IMG/VR virus record: IMGVR_UViG_3300008113_000654
Location: 1 to 38,513 of that record
DNA length: 38,513 bases
Reading direction: 5' to 3' (one strand)
DNA from: a virus
Shown here: positions 11,236 through 21,294 of the stretch, piece after piece
Numbering within the stretch: position 1 is the first letter of the stretch
Layout of the letters: each line of letters begins with the position of its first letter
Translations under genes and position numbers: made by a program
The notes under the pieces: generated by a model
Told to the model about the DNA's origin: nothing
What the model saw: the letters and a program-made list of their open reading frames with translations, nothing else
Database searches by the model: none

Positions 11236-11726
11236 AGCCCGCGCTGCTTAAGAGTGCGGTCGAGGAACCAGTAGTTGATAGTTCCTGAGACAAGCGCAGT
11301 GAAGTCTGCGGTCATCATGGTCATAAACACTTCCTTAGCAGGCGCACCACTAAGCCAAGAGTTCCAAGCAAACCAAATATGGATGAATGACCAAATGGCG
11401 ATGACCCAGTAGGTGACCACCGGGCGAACAGAAGCTGATAGCGCCGCAGCCCATCCACCCGCGGCCTTCGCCATTTCGGCTTGCTGATTGATGGCAGCGT
11501 TGAAGGCATCCATCACACCGACATCAAGAGCTTTATCTCGCTCGGCTCCAATCTCGGCTAGTTTTTGCTGACCCCGAATTTGCTCCAGTTCGCACTGACG
11601 GCTAAACATTGCCATCTCATGCTGACGCTCATTCTTTTTGTCAAAGAATTTGAGAACCTCGGGAGCCAGTCGAAAGATGCCGCCGAGTAATGAACCGAAG
11701 ATGCCGCCGCTAAATAGTTCTAACAT
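11232..11726 (-). CDS. 3TM-type holin-like protein
   Basis: This 164-residue protein has a hydrophobic N-terminus (LFSGGIFGSLLGGIFRL), a long charged coiled region (DKKNERQHEMAMFSRQCELE ...) and two C-terminal spans (VVTYWVIAIWSFIHIWFAW and TADFTALVSGTINYWFL). This layout matches the GTA/phage holin 3TM family. It overlaps the lysozyme gene by four bases, as expected of a holin-endolysin pair. The other small membrane proteins upstream could share the holin role. Confidence 0.7.
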   Translation of the reverse strand: MLELFSGGIFGSLLGGIFRLAPEVLKFFDKKNERQHEMAMFSRQCELEQIRGQQKLAEIGAERDKALDVGVMDAFNAAINQQAEMAKAAGGWAAALSASVRPVVTYWVIAIWSFIHIWFAWNSWLSGAPAKEVFMTMMTADFTALVSGTINYWFLDRTLKQRGL

Positions 11727-11727
11727 C

Positions 11728-12135
11728 TCAATCCCTCCGCGCCGTTACGGTGTCCGATCCTTTGGTCACGGTCACCTTGTCCCCGACCACATCCACCTTC
11801 ATTGGCAGTTCTTGCCGGTCAAGCTTGTCGAGCTTGTCAATCAGGCTCTTGATTACCTCAAATTCGGGCTTTTCCTGCTTGGGAGCAGCACCGGCAATCC
11901 CGTTGAGCATAGAGATCAAAGCCGTCAGAGCCGCGCCAAGCAAGCCCATGACTGCGGCAATCTTCTCATTCTCAAGAACGATAGACGCGCCCACACCAAT
12001 CACCACAATAGCCGTGATGTAAGCAAGACCGTGCTTGCCAATGGCTTTACCGGCTACCTCTTTAGCCGTACTTTGCGCCTCAAGCCGGTTGAGTTCAGCT
12101 TGGGCTTTGGCTTTAAATACGGCTAGATCGTCCAT
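11728..12135 (-). CDS. membrane protein of the lysis region
   Basis: This 135-residue protein has a basic helical N-terminus (FKAKAQAELNRLEAQS), two hydrophobic spans (LAYITAIVVIGVGASIVL and IAAVMGLLGAALTALISML) and a charged C-terminus ending in beta-rich sequence (MKVDVVGDKVTVTKGSD). Two close spans with charged ends suit a holin or antiholin. It lies one base upstream of the holin-like gene. Confidence 0.6.
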   Translation of the reverse strand: MDDLAVFKAKAQAELNRLEAQSTAKEVAGKAIGKHGLAYITAIVVIGVGASIVLENEKIAAVMGLLGAALTALISMLNGIAGAAPKQEKPEFEVIKSLIDKLDKLDRQELPMKVDVVGDKVTVTKGSDTVTARRD

Positions 12136-12356
12136 TATTTATCTGCCTTGTTGTCTAGCTTGGCAAAGATTTGGCGGCAGATGTCCTTGAGTTCGTCTAT
12201 GTCTCGGTGGTAATCCTCACGCGAGACATACTGTCGCGGCATCTCCCGAACATCCTTGTCTAGACGCTCGATAGCTTTGGTGATGTTGTTGAGCACCCAC
12301 CCGCCGAAGAAAGCCGCAAGTCCAATCACGGCATTGATGAACATTTGCAGTTCCAT
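12135..12356 (-). CDS. small membrane protein with coiled coil (lysis-associated)
   Basis: This 73-residue protein has one N-terminal span (FINAVIGLAAFFGGWVLNNI) followed by a charged amphipathic helix with heptad character (REDYHRDIDELKDICRQIFA). The start overlaps the upstream region tightly, and its stop is joined to the next gene as TAATG. It resembles small proteins next to holins that may be Rz-like spanins or antiholins. No lipobox is present. Confidence 0.6.
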   Translation of the reverse strand: MELQMFINAVIGLAAFFGGWVLNNITKAIERLDKDVREMPRQYVSREDYHRDIDELKDICRQIFAKLDNKADK

Positions 12357-12358
12357 GA

Positions 12359-12724
12359 TTAAACACTAGCAAGTTCTTTCCAAGAGGTCGTGGCCTCATC
12401 CCATTCGTACCGCTTGCCGTCAGTCGGATACGGCACAGGGCTGTCCCAGTTGCAAGTCACTTCGTTTAGCACCCAAGACGGGAAAGGCTTGGGAGGAATG
12501 AATGCATCTCGCGTTGAGTCGTAGGTAAAGCCTTGACCTGCGTAGTTCTTGCGGAAGTTGGCGTTATAAGAAGTCTGCACCCAAGTGCCGCCAAACAAGT
12601 TGCGGCAGAACTCCGCACCTTTGGCTTCAGACTCTTGCCCGTTCTCGTCAAGCAGTTCGTTGTTGTGAACAACGATGACTCGAAGCACTAAGTTGTCAAT
12701 TCCAAGTTCTGCAAAATGTGCCAT
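12359..12724 (-). CDS. conserved virion-associated protein of unknown function
   Basis: This 121-residue protein starts MAHFAELGIDNLVLRVIVVH and carries NELLDENG, then FCRNLFGGTWVQTSYNANFR, YAGQGFTYDSTRDAFIPPKP and WVLNEVTCNWDSPVPYP. This sequence type is widespread in marine and freshwater phages near tail fibre genes; I know it as a conserved hypothetical protein. The Trp- and Tyr-rich beta pattern suggests a small structural or fibre-associated domain. Confidence 0.7.
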   Translation of the reverse strand: MAHFAELGIDNLVLRVIVVHNNELLDENGQESEAKGAEFCRNLFGGTWVQTSYNANFRKNYAGQGFTYDSTRDAFIPPKPFPSWVLNEVTCNWDSPVPYPTDGKRYEWDEATTSWKELASV

Positions 12725-12739
12725 GTTGACTCCAAATTC

Positions 12740-13915
12740 TTAGTATGTCGGGAACGGTGCCGCAGGCGGCGTGAAGTTGGCGGTGTAGCGAGCGTATCCC
12801 TTGGTGATGCGGAGGTCGTCTATGTAACCATCAAGGGCATAAGTCCCCGGAGAGTTATACCCCAACCCGCCAATCGTTAATGGATTGCCAACCAAATAAC
12901 TGTTTGAGTCGGTATAAGTTGAACCCGTCTGCACACCATTTAAGAACATTTTGGTGCTTGTTCCGGTTCTGCTAACAGCAAGGTGATACCATTGTCCAGT
13001 AGAAACCGCAGAACTGGTTATTCTGTTTGCGCCACCTACATAATAAACCAATGTATTGCTTGTATCTACAAAAATACACGGATATGCGCCGTTTGTGCCG
13101 GAAGGACGAAAATCAATAATGCAATCGTATTGGGTAAGGCTGTTGAAGTAAACCCAACATTCGATTGTGAAATCTCCCGCCCCGAAAGCAAACTGAGGAG
13201 TCCCATAAGTTGTAAGGTAATCCCCCGTACCATCAAACGCCAGTGACCCACCACCAAACTTGCTCACGCTCGTGCTGATCTGAGCGTTACCCACCGTTTC
13301 TAGATCGTTCATCATCGCGTTGTCGATGATGCCGCCGTTGGTGTAGGAGAGCAGGAGACTAGTGTTGGTGATGGCGGTGAGAGGGGCGGTGGGAACTGCC
13401 GTATTTGCCGTTCCTTTGAGGATTCGGATGTCTCCGAAGTACCCTTGATATGGAGCAGCACCCGCATCAGAGCCGATATTCACGCTTTTGTTTGAAGATG
13501 TCGGAACCGATGTGGTTGTGCCAAGTGACACGCCATTCAGATATAGAGTTGTTGTGCTACCGCTTTTTACCAAGGCAAAGAACGACCACGCATTAAGTGG
13601 GGCACTTGTTGTAGATGTAATGACACCCGTGCCGTTCAGCAGATACCACAAGCCGTTGCCGCCAGTTTGGATGTTTGCGATGACGATCTTGTCCCCGGAA
13701 GATGCGCCGACATAAGCAAGCACATTGTTACCGGCAGAGTAGGCAGTGGGATAGAACCAACCCTGAATAGTCCAATCGCCCGTCGAAAGGTCTAGCGCCG
13801 AAGAAGTGGTGGATGTTAAATAATCCCCACTCCCATCGAAGTAACCACTCCCGCCATCAGTGCCTGCGGCATAGGGCGCAGTCGGATTGAACGGGCTGAA
13901 GCGTTGAACGCTCAC
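12740..13915 (-). CDS. LamG-type adhesin, C-terminal part (frameshifted from the upstream frame)
   Basis: This 391-residue frame holds two concanavalin/LamG-like domains: residues ~25-175 (YFDGSGDYLTS ... GYFGDIRILKGTAN) and ~225-390 (AFDGTGDYLTTYG ... LDGYIDDLRITKGYARYTAN). Its apparent GTG start (13915) has no ribosome binding site, and the protein pattern continues upstream in this same frame (LLDNSTNNFTITR, VDNVSVQRFSPF). The preceding gene ends just there in another frame. The two are most simply one gene broken by an indel near 13940-13970. LamG domains bind glycans, so this is a likely receptor-binding fibre part. Confidence 0.75.
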   Translation of the reverse strand: MSVQRFSPFNPTAPYAAGTDGGSGYFDGSGDYLTSTTSSALDLSTGDWTIQGWFYPTAYSAGNNVLAYVGASSGDKIVIANIQTGGNGLWYLLNGTGVITSTTSAPLNAWSFFALVKSGSTTTLYLNGVSLGTTTSVPTSSNKSVNIGSDAGAAPYQGYFGDIRILKGTANTAVPTAPLTAITNTSLLLSYTNGGIIDNAMMNDLETVGNAQISTSVSKFGGGSLAFDGTGDYLTTYGTPQFAFGAGDFTIECWVYFNSLTQYDCIIDFRPSGTNGAYPCIFVDTSNTLVYYVGGANRITSSAVSTGQWYHLAVSRTGTSTKMFLNGVQTGSTYTDSNSYLVGNPLTIGGLGYNSPGTYALDGYIDDLRITKGYARYTANFTPPAAPFPTY

Positions 13916-13949
13916 ATTATCAACGCGTGTGATGGTGAAGTTGTTGGTG

Positions 13950-14732
13950 CTATTGTCGAGGAGAGGTACTTGGGGTGAAATTGGAGGTATAAACAGCAGT
14001 ACCTACGACAAGACGAACATTTGAAATATAACCAGTGTAGTCTCTACCGTAGCCAGTTTCGGAACCAATCTTGAGAGGCTGTGCAGTATTCCCAAAAGCG
14101 CCTGAGTATGAGGCAGTTGATGTGGATACACCATCAATATACATTGTCAATGTGTTACTGTTCCTTACAACAGCGATATGGTGCCATGCGCCATCCCGGC
14201 AATTAACCGATCCTGAACTTAATACGGCAGCGGAAAATCCGTTAATATCAGCCGACCAAAAAGTTACGATTCCGTTTGCAGATGCTGTATTCAGCAATAT
14301 CACATACGAACCGGCAGTTGTACCGCCATCATCTCGTGTAAACAACGCGGAATATGGGGTGCTGTTTGTGGTATTTACCCATAACTCAATTGTCCAGTTA
14401 CCGCTGCCCAACTCCATTGCTGCTGCATCTGCAACTTCTAGACGATCACCAACCCCATCAAAGTAGTTCGACCAGTTCGCCCCATACGGCGTGAATGTCC
14501 CCTGCGTGGTGTTGCCGTTGCGGGTGATCGTGAAGTTGTTGGTCGATGAGTCTAGGAAGGTGTTGTTCTGCGCCCCGTTGGTGCCGTTGCCGGGGAGCAG
14601 CATGGTGACATACTCAAAGTAGTCGTCAGCAGGTCCGAATAGCGGAGGCCAGTTGTCGCCTTGCTCTGCACGCTTTTGCTTCTTCAGCGACCAAAGCCCG
14701 GAGGCTGATGATTGGGATGGAAACTGAGCCAT
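13950..14732 (-). CDS. LamG-type adhesin, N-terminal part (anchor plus first LamG domain)
   Basis: This 260-residue frame starts with an anchor (MAQFPSQSSASGLWSLKKQK, RAEQGDNWPP) shared with the next two upstream genes. It continues with MLLPGNGTNG, NNFTITRNGNT and one LamG domain (YFDGVGDRLEV ... GYISNVRLVVGTAVYTSNFT). It stops abruptly after FTPSTSPRQ, where related proteins run on into a further repeat. The continuation is found in the downstream frame. The anchor should attach the adhesin to the tail; the LamG domain should bind host sugar. Confidence 0.75.
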   Translation of the reverse strand: MAQFPSQSSASGLWSLKKQKRAEQGDNWPPLFGPADDYFEYVTMLLPGNGTNGAQNNTFLDSSTNNFTITRNGNTTQGTFTPYGANWSNYFDGVGDRLEVADAAAMELGSGNWTIELWVNTTNSTPYSALFTRDDGGTTAGSYVILLNTASANGIVTFWSADINGFSAAVLSSGSVNCRDGAWHHIAVVRNSNTLTMYIDGVSTSTASYSGAFGNTAQPLKIGSETGYGRDYTGYISNVRLVVGTAVYTSNFTPSTSPRQ

Positions 14733-14741
14733 GCTGCTGCC

Positions 14742-15650
14742 TTAGAAAGTGATGCTGCCGGATGCAGTGAAGGTGTAGATGGTTTGACCACCGGAGGTTG
14801 TGACTGTTGGTGATCCCGTAGTAGATGCAGCCGCTCGGGTAGAGGAGATGATCACAACGCCAGAACCACCTGCGCCGCCATTCCCGATTGAACTGGCCGA
14901 AGTACCTCCACCACCACCACCACCTCCGGTGTTTGCCGTACCTGCGGTTCCGCTTTGCCCCCCATTACCACCTGTGCCGCCGCCACCAGAGCCGCCTGCG
15001 CCACCAGATGTGTTATAAGCGCCGCCGCCGCCACCCCCGGCTCGGGTCACAGATGTGCCAGTAATTAAAGATGCTGTGCCTGCGCCACCGGCAGAACCCG
15101 AACCGCTTGTTGCATTACTACCTGCGGCAGAAGCTCCGCCACCACCCACACCGCCATCAAGTCCGGTATTTGAATTGCCCCCACTGTTACCTTGACCAAC
15201 AGTGCCTGCACCCCCCACTCCATCAAAATAGCCACCGCCGCCGCCGGAGCCTCCGGAAAGACCGGCTCTTGCAGCAGTGGAATTGCCGCCCGCACCACCA
15301 CCGCCTCCACCTGTGGCAGTAGACACAGCCCCAAAACTAGAGTTAGAGCCGTTGTTTCCCTGAGCGTTGTTAGTGGTTTGTGTTGCCCCGCCTGCACCTA
15401 CAGTAATGGTGTAGGTTGTGCCGATTGTTGGAATAAAACTGCTTGCGGCGCGGTAACCGCCTGCACCGCCGCCACCCGAACCACCATAATCAAGCGCAAA
15501 TGCTCTCCCTCCGCTTCCGCCGCCTGCGATAACAAGATAGTCAACAACAGGTGGCGGGGGTGCAGGCCAGTTATCCCCGGCCTCTGCGCGATACTGATCC
15601 ATCAGACCCCAAATGTCTGATGCCGATGTGGTGCTTGGGAATTGCGGCAT
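14742..15650 (-). CDS. glycine-rich tail fibre/adhesin with shared N-terminal anchor
   Basis: This 302-residue protein has the anchor MPQFPSTTSASDIWGLMDQY ... GDNWP at residues 1-32. It is followed by DYLVIAGGGSGG and about 200 residues dominated by Gly-rich repeats with Ala, Ser and Asn, typical of the phage glycine-rich receptor-binding domain (stacked polyglycine helices with variable loops). It closes with SGGSGVVIISSTRAAASTTG and a beta-rich end (QTIYTFTASGSITF). Its neighbour upstream is a clear paralogue. It likely recognises a host surface protein or glycan. Confidence 0.8.
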   Translation of the reverse strand: MPQFPSTTSASDIWGLMDQYRAEAGDNWPAPPPPVVDYLVIAGGGSGGRAFALDYGGSGGGGAGGYRAASSFIPTIGTTYTITVGAGGATQTTNNAQGNNGSNSSFGAVSTATGGGGGGAGGNSTAARAGLSGGSGGGGGYFDGVGGAGTVGQGNSGGNSNTGLDGGVGGGGASAAGSNATSGSGSAGGAGTASLITGTSVTRAGGGGGGAYNTSGGAGGSGGGGTGGNGGQSGTAGTANTGGGGGGGGTSASSIGNGGAGGSGVVIISSTRAAASTTGSPTVTTSGGQTIYTFTASGSITF

Positions 15651-15652
15651 GA

Positions 15653-16546
15653 TCAGAAGGTAATTGAGCCGGAGGCTGTGAAGGTGTAGATCGTGCGTCC
15701 ACCACTTGTGGTGACCGTTGGCGACCCAGTGGTAGAAGCTGCTGCTCGTGACGCAGAAATGATCACAACACCGGAGCCGCCTGAGCCGCCTGATCCCCCT
15801 GCGTGAGATTGTCCTGCGCCACCGCCGCCTCCGGTATTCGCGGTGCCCGATGTGCCGTTTGCACCCAGTGAACCGCCGCCACCACCGGAGCCACCCGAAC
15901 CACCCGTAGTGGTATATGCCGATCCACCACCGCCACCGGCGTAAGTGACGCTTGATCCAGTAATGGAAGAGGCAAGTCCATTGCCGCCATTACCTGCGGC
16001 AGAACTATTGCCTGAGCCACCTACAGCACCCGCACCTCCACCGCCGCCGCAGCCGTAATATGGAGCGCCTGAATTTGACATTCCTCCATTGTTGCCCTGA
16101 CCACTTACGGCTGTGCCGCCCGAAACAGGCGAGTTGTATGAAGTAATACCCGCACCGCCGCCTGAGCCGCCATTGCGTCCAATTTCAGATGCTGTTGTAC
16201 CGTAAGTGCCACCACCGCCACCGCCAGTGGTAGATGATATTGCGCCAAAAGAAGATGTACTGCCGTTTGCGCCGGGAACCCCACTTGTTGATCCTGCGCC
16301 GCCTGCGCCAACTGTAATGGTGTAAGTGGTGCCCGTTATCAACGATTGATTGCTACCACTTGACATTCCCCCCGCACCACCACCACCCGAGTGATAGTTA
16401 CCGGGACCGCCTGCGCCACCACCTGCTATAACTAGGTAATCAACAAGCACAGGCAAGCTAGGCCAATTCCCGCCCATGATGGCATCCCTCACATCCATGA
16501 GGTTCCACCGCCCGTAGGCACTCGTAGATGAAGGGAAGTCAGCCAT
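15653..16546 (-). CDS. glycine-rich tail fibre/adhesin, paralogue with shared anchor
   Basis: This 297-residue protein starts at ATG 16546 (MADFPSSTSAYGRWNLMDVR); the longer upstream frame overlaps the previous gene and lacks support. It has the same plan as its downstream neighbour: an anchor ending GGNWP, DYLVIAGGGAGG, a long Gly-rich repeat body and the near-identical end SGVVIISASRAAASTTG ... TIYTFTASGSITF. The differences are concentrated in the loops of the Gly-rich body, as expected for diversifying receptor contacts. Confidence 0.8.
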   Translation of the reverse strand: MADFPSSTSAYGRWNLMDVRDAIMGGNWPSLPVLVDYLVIAGGGAGGPGNYHSGGGGAGGMSSGSNQSLITGTTYTITVGAGGAGSTSGVPGANGSTSSFGAISSTTGGGGGGTYGTTASEIGRNGGSGGGAGITSYNSPVSGGTAVSGQGNNGGMSNSGAPYYGCGGGGGAGAVGGSGNSSAAGNGGNGLASSITGSSVTYAGGGGGSAYTTTGGSGGSGGGGGSLGANGTSGTANTGGGGGAGQSHAGGSGGSGGSGVVIISASRAAASTTGSPTVTTSGGRTIYTFTASGSITF

Positions 16547-16548
16547 GA

Positions 16549-16902
16549 TTAGGAGATGTCTTCGTAGGAGCAAACAGCCTCAAGGTCACTGTTTGCATTG
16601 GCAGTCAGACGAAGCGAATCACCTTCTTCAAGGTAGATCGGGTTGCTGATCACATCAAGCGTGGCATCAGCAGGCACCACGATGGTGGATGCAATGCGAT
16701 AAGCCACCGAAGACCGGAACACATCAACCGTGATTTCAGCGTTGTTGGTGCCGTCAATATTTGACACATACAAGGCGTTAACTTTGAACACCTTGTTGCT
16801 TGCTGCTGAGTTCGTCACGATTGCCGTTGCCGTAGTCGTAACAGCAAGTACGGCTGTCTTGCCGTAAATCGCAGTGACATTGACGATGTTTGGGTTTGCC
16901 AT
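16549..16902 (-). CDS. conserved virion structural protein
   Basis: This 117-residue protein begins MANPNIVNVTAIYGKTAVLA and contains TNSAASNKVFKVNALYVSNI, AEITVDVFRSS and YLEEGDSLRLTANANSDLEA. This beta-sandwich-like small protein is common near fibre genes of aquatic phages and looks like a decoration or fibre-network component. It lies between the collagen-like gene group and the adhesin genes. The exact role is unknown. Confidence 0.7.
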   Translation of the reverse strand: MANPNIVNVTAIYGKTAVLAVTTTATAIVTNSAASNKVFKVNALYVSNIDGTNNAEITVDVFRSSVAYRIASTIVVPADATLDVISNPIYLEEGDSLRLTANANSDLEAVCSYEDIS

Positions 16903-16904
16903 TT

Positions 16905-17174
16905 TTAGCCTCCGAACACAATCGCCATTGCGATTGCTTTACCAGTTGAAACATAGTTGGGGGTGAACCAAGAGGGCGCGGAAGTGCCGTTTGATTGCAG
17001 CAGTTGCCCCGAAGTGCCTGCCGAGACAAACGCAGTTGTGTTAGCAGCAGACTGATAAGCAAGCTGCCCTGCGCCACCTCCCGTCAGAGATGAAATAGAA
17101 CCCAACAATGTGTCGCCGGGTTGCAGTTCTTGGATGGTCGTGCCATTCAGAACAAGAGAATATCGAGTTGCCAT
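16905..17174 (-). CDS. small tail-fibre-like protein
   Basis: This 89-residue protein carries the sequence GGGAGQLAYQSAANTTAFVS followed by AGTSGQLLQSNGTSAPSWFT. This is the repeat typical of phage fibre connectors that recur in long fibres (GQLLxSNGxxxPSW). Here it occurs alone as a short protein. The C-terminus (GKAIAMAIVFGG) is hydrophobic. It may cap or join fibre subunits. Confidence 0.65.
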   Translation of the reverse strand: MATRYSLVLNGTTIQELQPGDTLLGSISSLTGGGAGQLAYQSAANTTAFVSAGTSGQLLQSNGTSAPSWFTPNYVSTGKAIAMAIVFGG

Positions 17175-17183
17175 GTTTTATCC

Positions 17184-19399
<2,216 letters not shown>

Positions 19400-19403
<4 letters not shown>

Positions 19404-19888
19404 ACCACCACCACACCGTCAGAGCGAACCAAGAACAGCAGGAAGATGATCGCGTCATCCTGCGGCGTGGAGCCGGTTGCCGGGAATGAGACTTTGATGC
19501 GCCCTGAGAAGCCTACGCAATCCTGAGCGTTGATCTCCAACTCGGGATCACTGTTGATCAGCGACCAAGTGCTGTCGTCAATCACAAGCGTGAAAGTTCC
19601 TGCCGCATCATTGCGGTTGGTGATCGTCAAGCTGACCGGCGTGGGAGTCGGGTTGTAATCCGCAATATCGAAGGTCAACCCGTTGCGGGTGTCTACGATG
19701 TTGGTGACTTCGCGCCGGACGATCTGAGCGTCAAGCGTTGCGCCCGTCAGAGCAATGGGCAGGCCGGTGGCGCAGTTGGTGAACGAAAGATTCCAATAGG
19801 TCTTTTGGTTCCAAACCAACTCACCCGCCAAAATCGGGTTGTCGAACCCGCTTACCTGAGCAAGCGTATTCTTGTTGAAGATCGCCAT
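19400..19888 (-). CDS. putative tail/baseplate structural protein
   Basis: This 162-residue beta-rich protein starts [20 protein letters not shown] with AGGGGA-type SD (AGGGGAATCGC) before the ATG. It contains a strand-rich core ([38 protein letters not shown]) and ends [12 protein letters not shown]. It overlaps the collagen-like gene start by four bases. It resembles small fibre-proximal proteins; no named family is recognised. Confidence 0.6.
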
Positions 19889-19964
19889 GCGATTCCCCTA
19901 TCCGGGTGGTGACGCTCCCCACATCTCTTGCGGGGCACGGGATGGTGTCTTGTCTTGCCAAATT

Positions 19965-20267
19965 CTAGGATCGGGCGTTGATTTGGTCAATGATAGACCA
20001 AAGATTTTCTAGCGTGATGCCGCCCATAGCCATGAGGTCGCTGTAATCAGTGATGGCAGGATCAAGCACTTGCCCCGTCATTACGGCAACCCTTTCGGGC
20101 TTGTCAGCAATAAAGCAAGTTTGAAATTGTTGAGGCACATCAAATTCAAATTTGCCATCAACTTGCTTGCCAGTTCCTATCAAGACTCGCACATAGTTGC
20201 CCACATTGTGGTCATAAGACTGAATTTCTTGATAAACGGTTTGACCATTAATCGTAATAGTTCTCAT
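19965..20267 (-). CDS. hypothetical tail-region protein
   Basis: This 100-residue protein starts at ATG 20267 (MRTITINGQTVYQEIQSYDH), seven bases after the J-like gene. The longer upstream start reads into that gene. A beta-rich first half (VRVLIGTGKQVDGKFEFDVP) is followed by a helical end (LMAMGGITLENLWSIIDQIN). It could be a fibre assembly helper, but there is no direct evidence. Confidence 0.55.
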   Translation of the reverse strand: MRTITINGQTVYQEIQSYDHNVGNYVRVLIGTGKQVDGKFEFDVPQQFQTCFIADKPERVAVMTGQVLDPAITDYSDLMAMGGITLENLWSIIDQINARS

Positions 20268-20274
20268 TTCTGCC

Positions 20275-21294
20275 TCACAGATAGCCGGGGAAATAAACAT
20301 ATCCACCATCATTGGTGGCAAGTCGAATCCACGCAGCACGGTTGTTGGGGTCGCTTGGCGCGGTGTTGTTGTTTACAAAATAGATGTAATTGTTGTTGCT
20401 TGTGCCTGCCGCGACTTGTACAAAAGCCGATGCGTGCTTGCCATCAACATAGTCAGCATTGAGATTGGCAACTAATGTTGAGTTGTCAATCACCATAGCA
20501 CCGCCCGCAACTTCTAGCGCAGTTGTTGCGCCGCTTGTGGCAAATGCCAAAACACCGGCTCGCGTACCCGCAGCAGTTGCTGAACCGATTGCCCCCACTC
20601 CGCTAGAGCCGCTTGCATTGCCTGCTGTACCTCTGCCATTGGCAAGAGAAGACACACCCAAAATTGCTAGATAAGCCGTTCCCGTTGATGTTGCTTTGAC
20701 AACCGAACCAAATAGGTCTTGGTTGTCTCCAGTGAATTCTGCTTTTCCAGTTCCAAAAATGTTGCCGGTCACATTGAGCGCCGTGCCATCCCAAGTCAAA
20801 GATTGTGTGCTTGAACCAACTGAGAATTTATAAGCAGCACCGGAATAGCCAAGGAAAAAACCAGTTCCTGCGTTGTAACCTGTTTGCCCACCTTTGATAT
20901 TGCCAAGGCTGCTGACAGTCAGCGAGTCCTGAACCGTCAAGGCTCCGGTGTTGACCGTGATAGCCGAGAGCGTGCCGACCTTCAGGCTTGAGATGTACGG
21001 CGCAGACCAAACAGTGTTTACACCGTTGAAGATGCCGTCAGCTTGATAAAGCGAGTTGTTGCTTGCCGGGTCCGGGTCAGATGCGTACCAAGTGACTTGG
21101 AACAGCGGACCCCAAGGCGCACTTTCTCCCGAAGTGGGTCGGTTGTCGCCGGTGACCGTTACCGTGGTAGGAACAGGCTGCGGGTTGTTGGCAATCCGCG
21201 CATACATGATCCGCGCCTGAGCGCCTGTGGCACCGGTTGGTCCGGTAACGCTTGCGCCTGTCGGACCAGTAATGCCCGCATATCCCGCAGCCAC
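20275..21294 (-). CDS. J-like tail tip protein, C-terminal part (frameshifted)
   Basis: This 339-residue frame continues the upstream J-like gene after a frameshift near 21461-21470. Before its first ATG the same frame already encodes [20 protein letters not shown], a repeat of a module in the upstream part. It contains a short Gly-Pro-Thr stretch, a fibre-like middle ([20 protein letters not shown]) and a C-terminal domain ([20 protein letters not shown] ... DGKHASAFV ... [18 protein letters not shown]) typical of phage fibre ends. It should form the distal receptor-contact part of the tail tip. Confidence 0.7.
   Translation of the reverse strand: MAAGYAGITGPTGASVTGPTGATGAQARIMYARIANNPQPVPTTVTVTGDNRPTSGESAPWGPLFQVTWYASDPDPASNNSLYQADGIFNGVNTVWSAPYISSLKVGTLSAITVNTGALTVQDSLTVSSLGNIKGGQTGYNAGTGFFLGYSGAAYKFSVGSSTQSLTWDGTALNVTGNIFGTGKAEFTGDNQDLFGSVVKATSTGTAYLAILGVSSLANGRGTAGNASGSSGVGAIGSATAAGTRAGVLAFATSGATTALEVAGGAMVIDNSTLVANLNADYVDGKHASAFVQVAAGTSNNNYIYFVNNNTAPSDPNNRAAWIRLATNDGGYVYFPGYL

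Noticed and set aside
11638-12126. 162-residue plus-strand frame across the lysis genes
   Set aside because: Opposite membrane-protein genes with proper overlaps; no protein-like pattern.
14800-15620. Pro- and His-rich frames opposite the glycine-rich adhesin
   Set aside because: Direct consequence of Gly codons read on the other strand.
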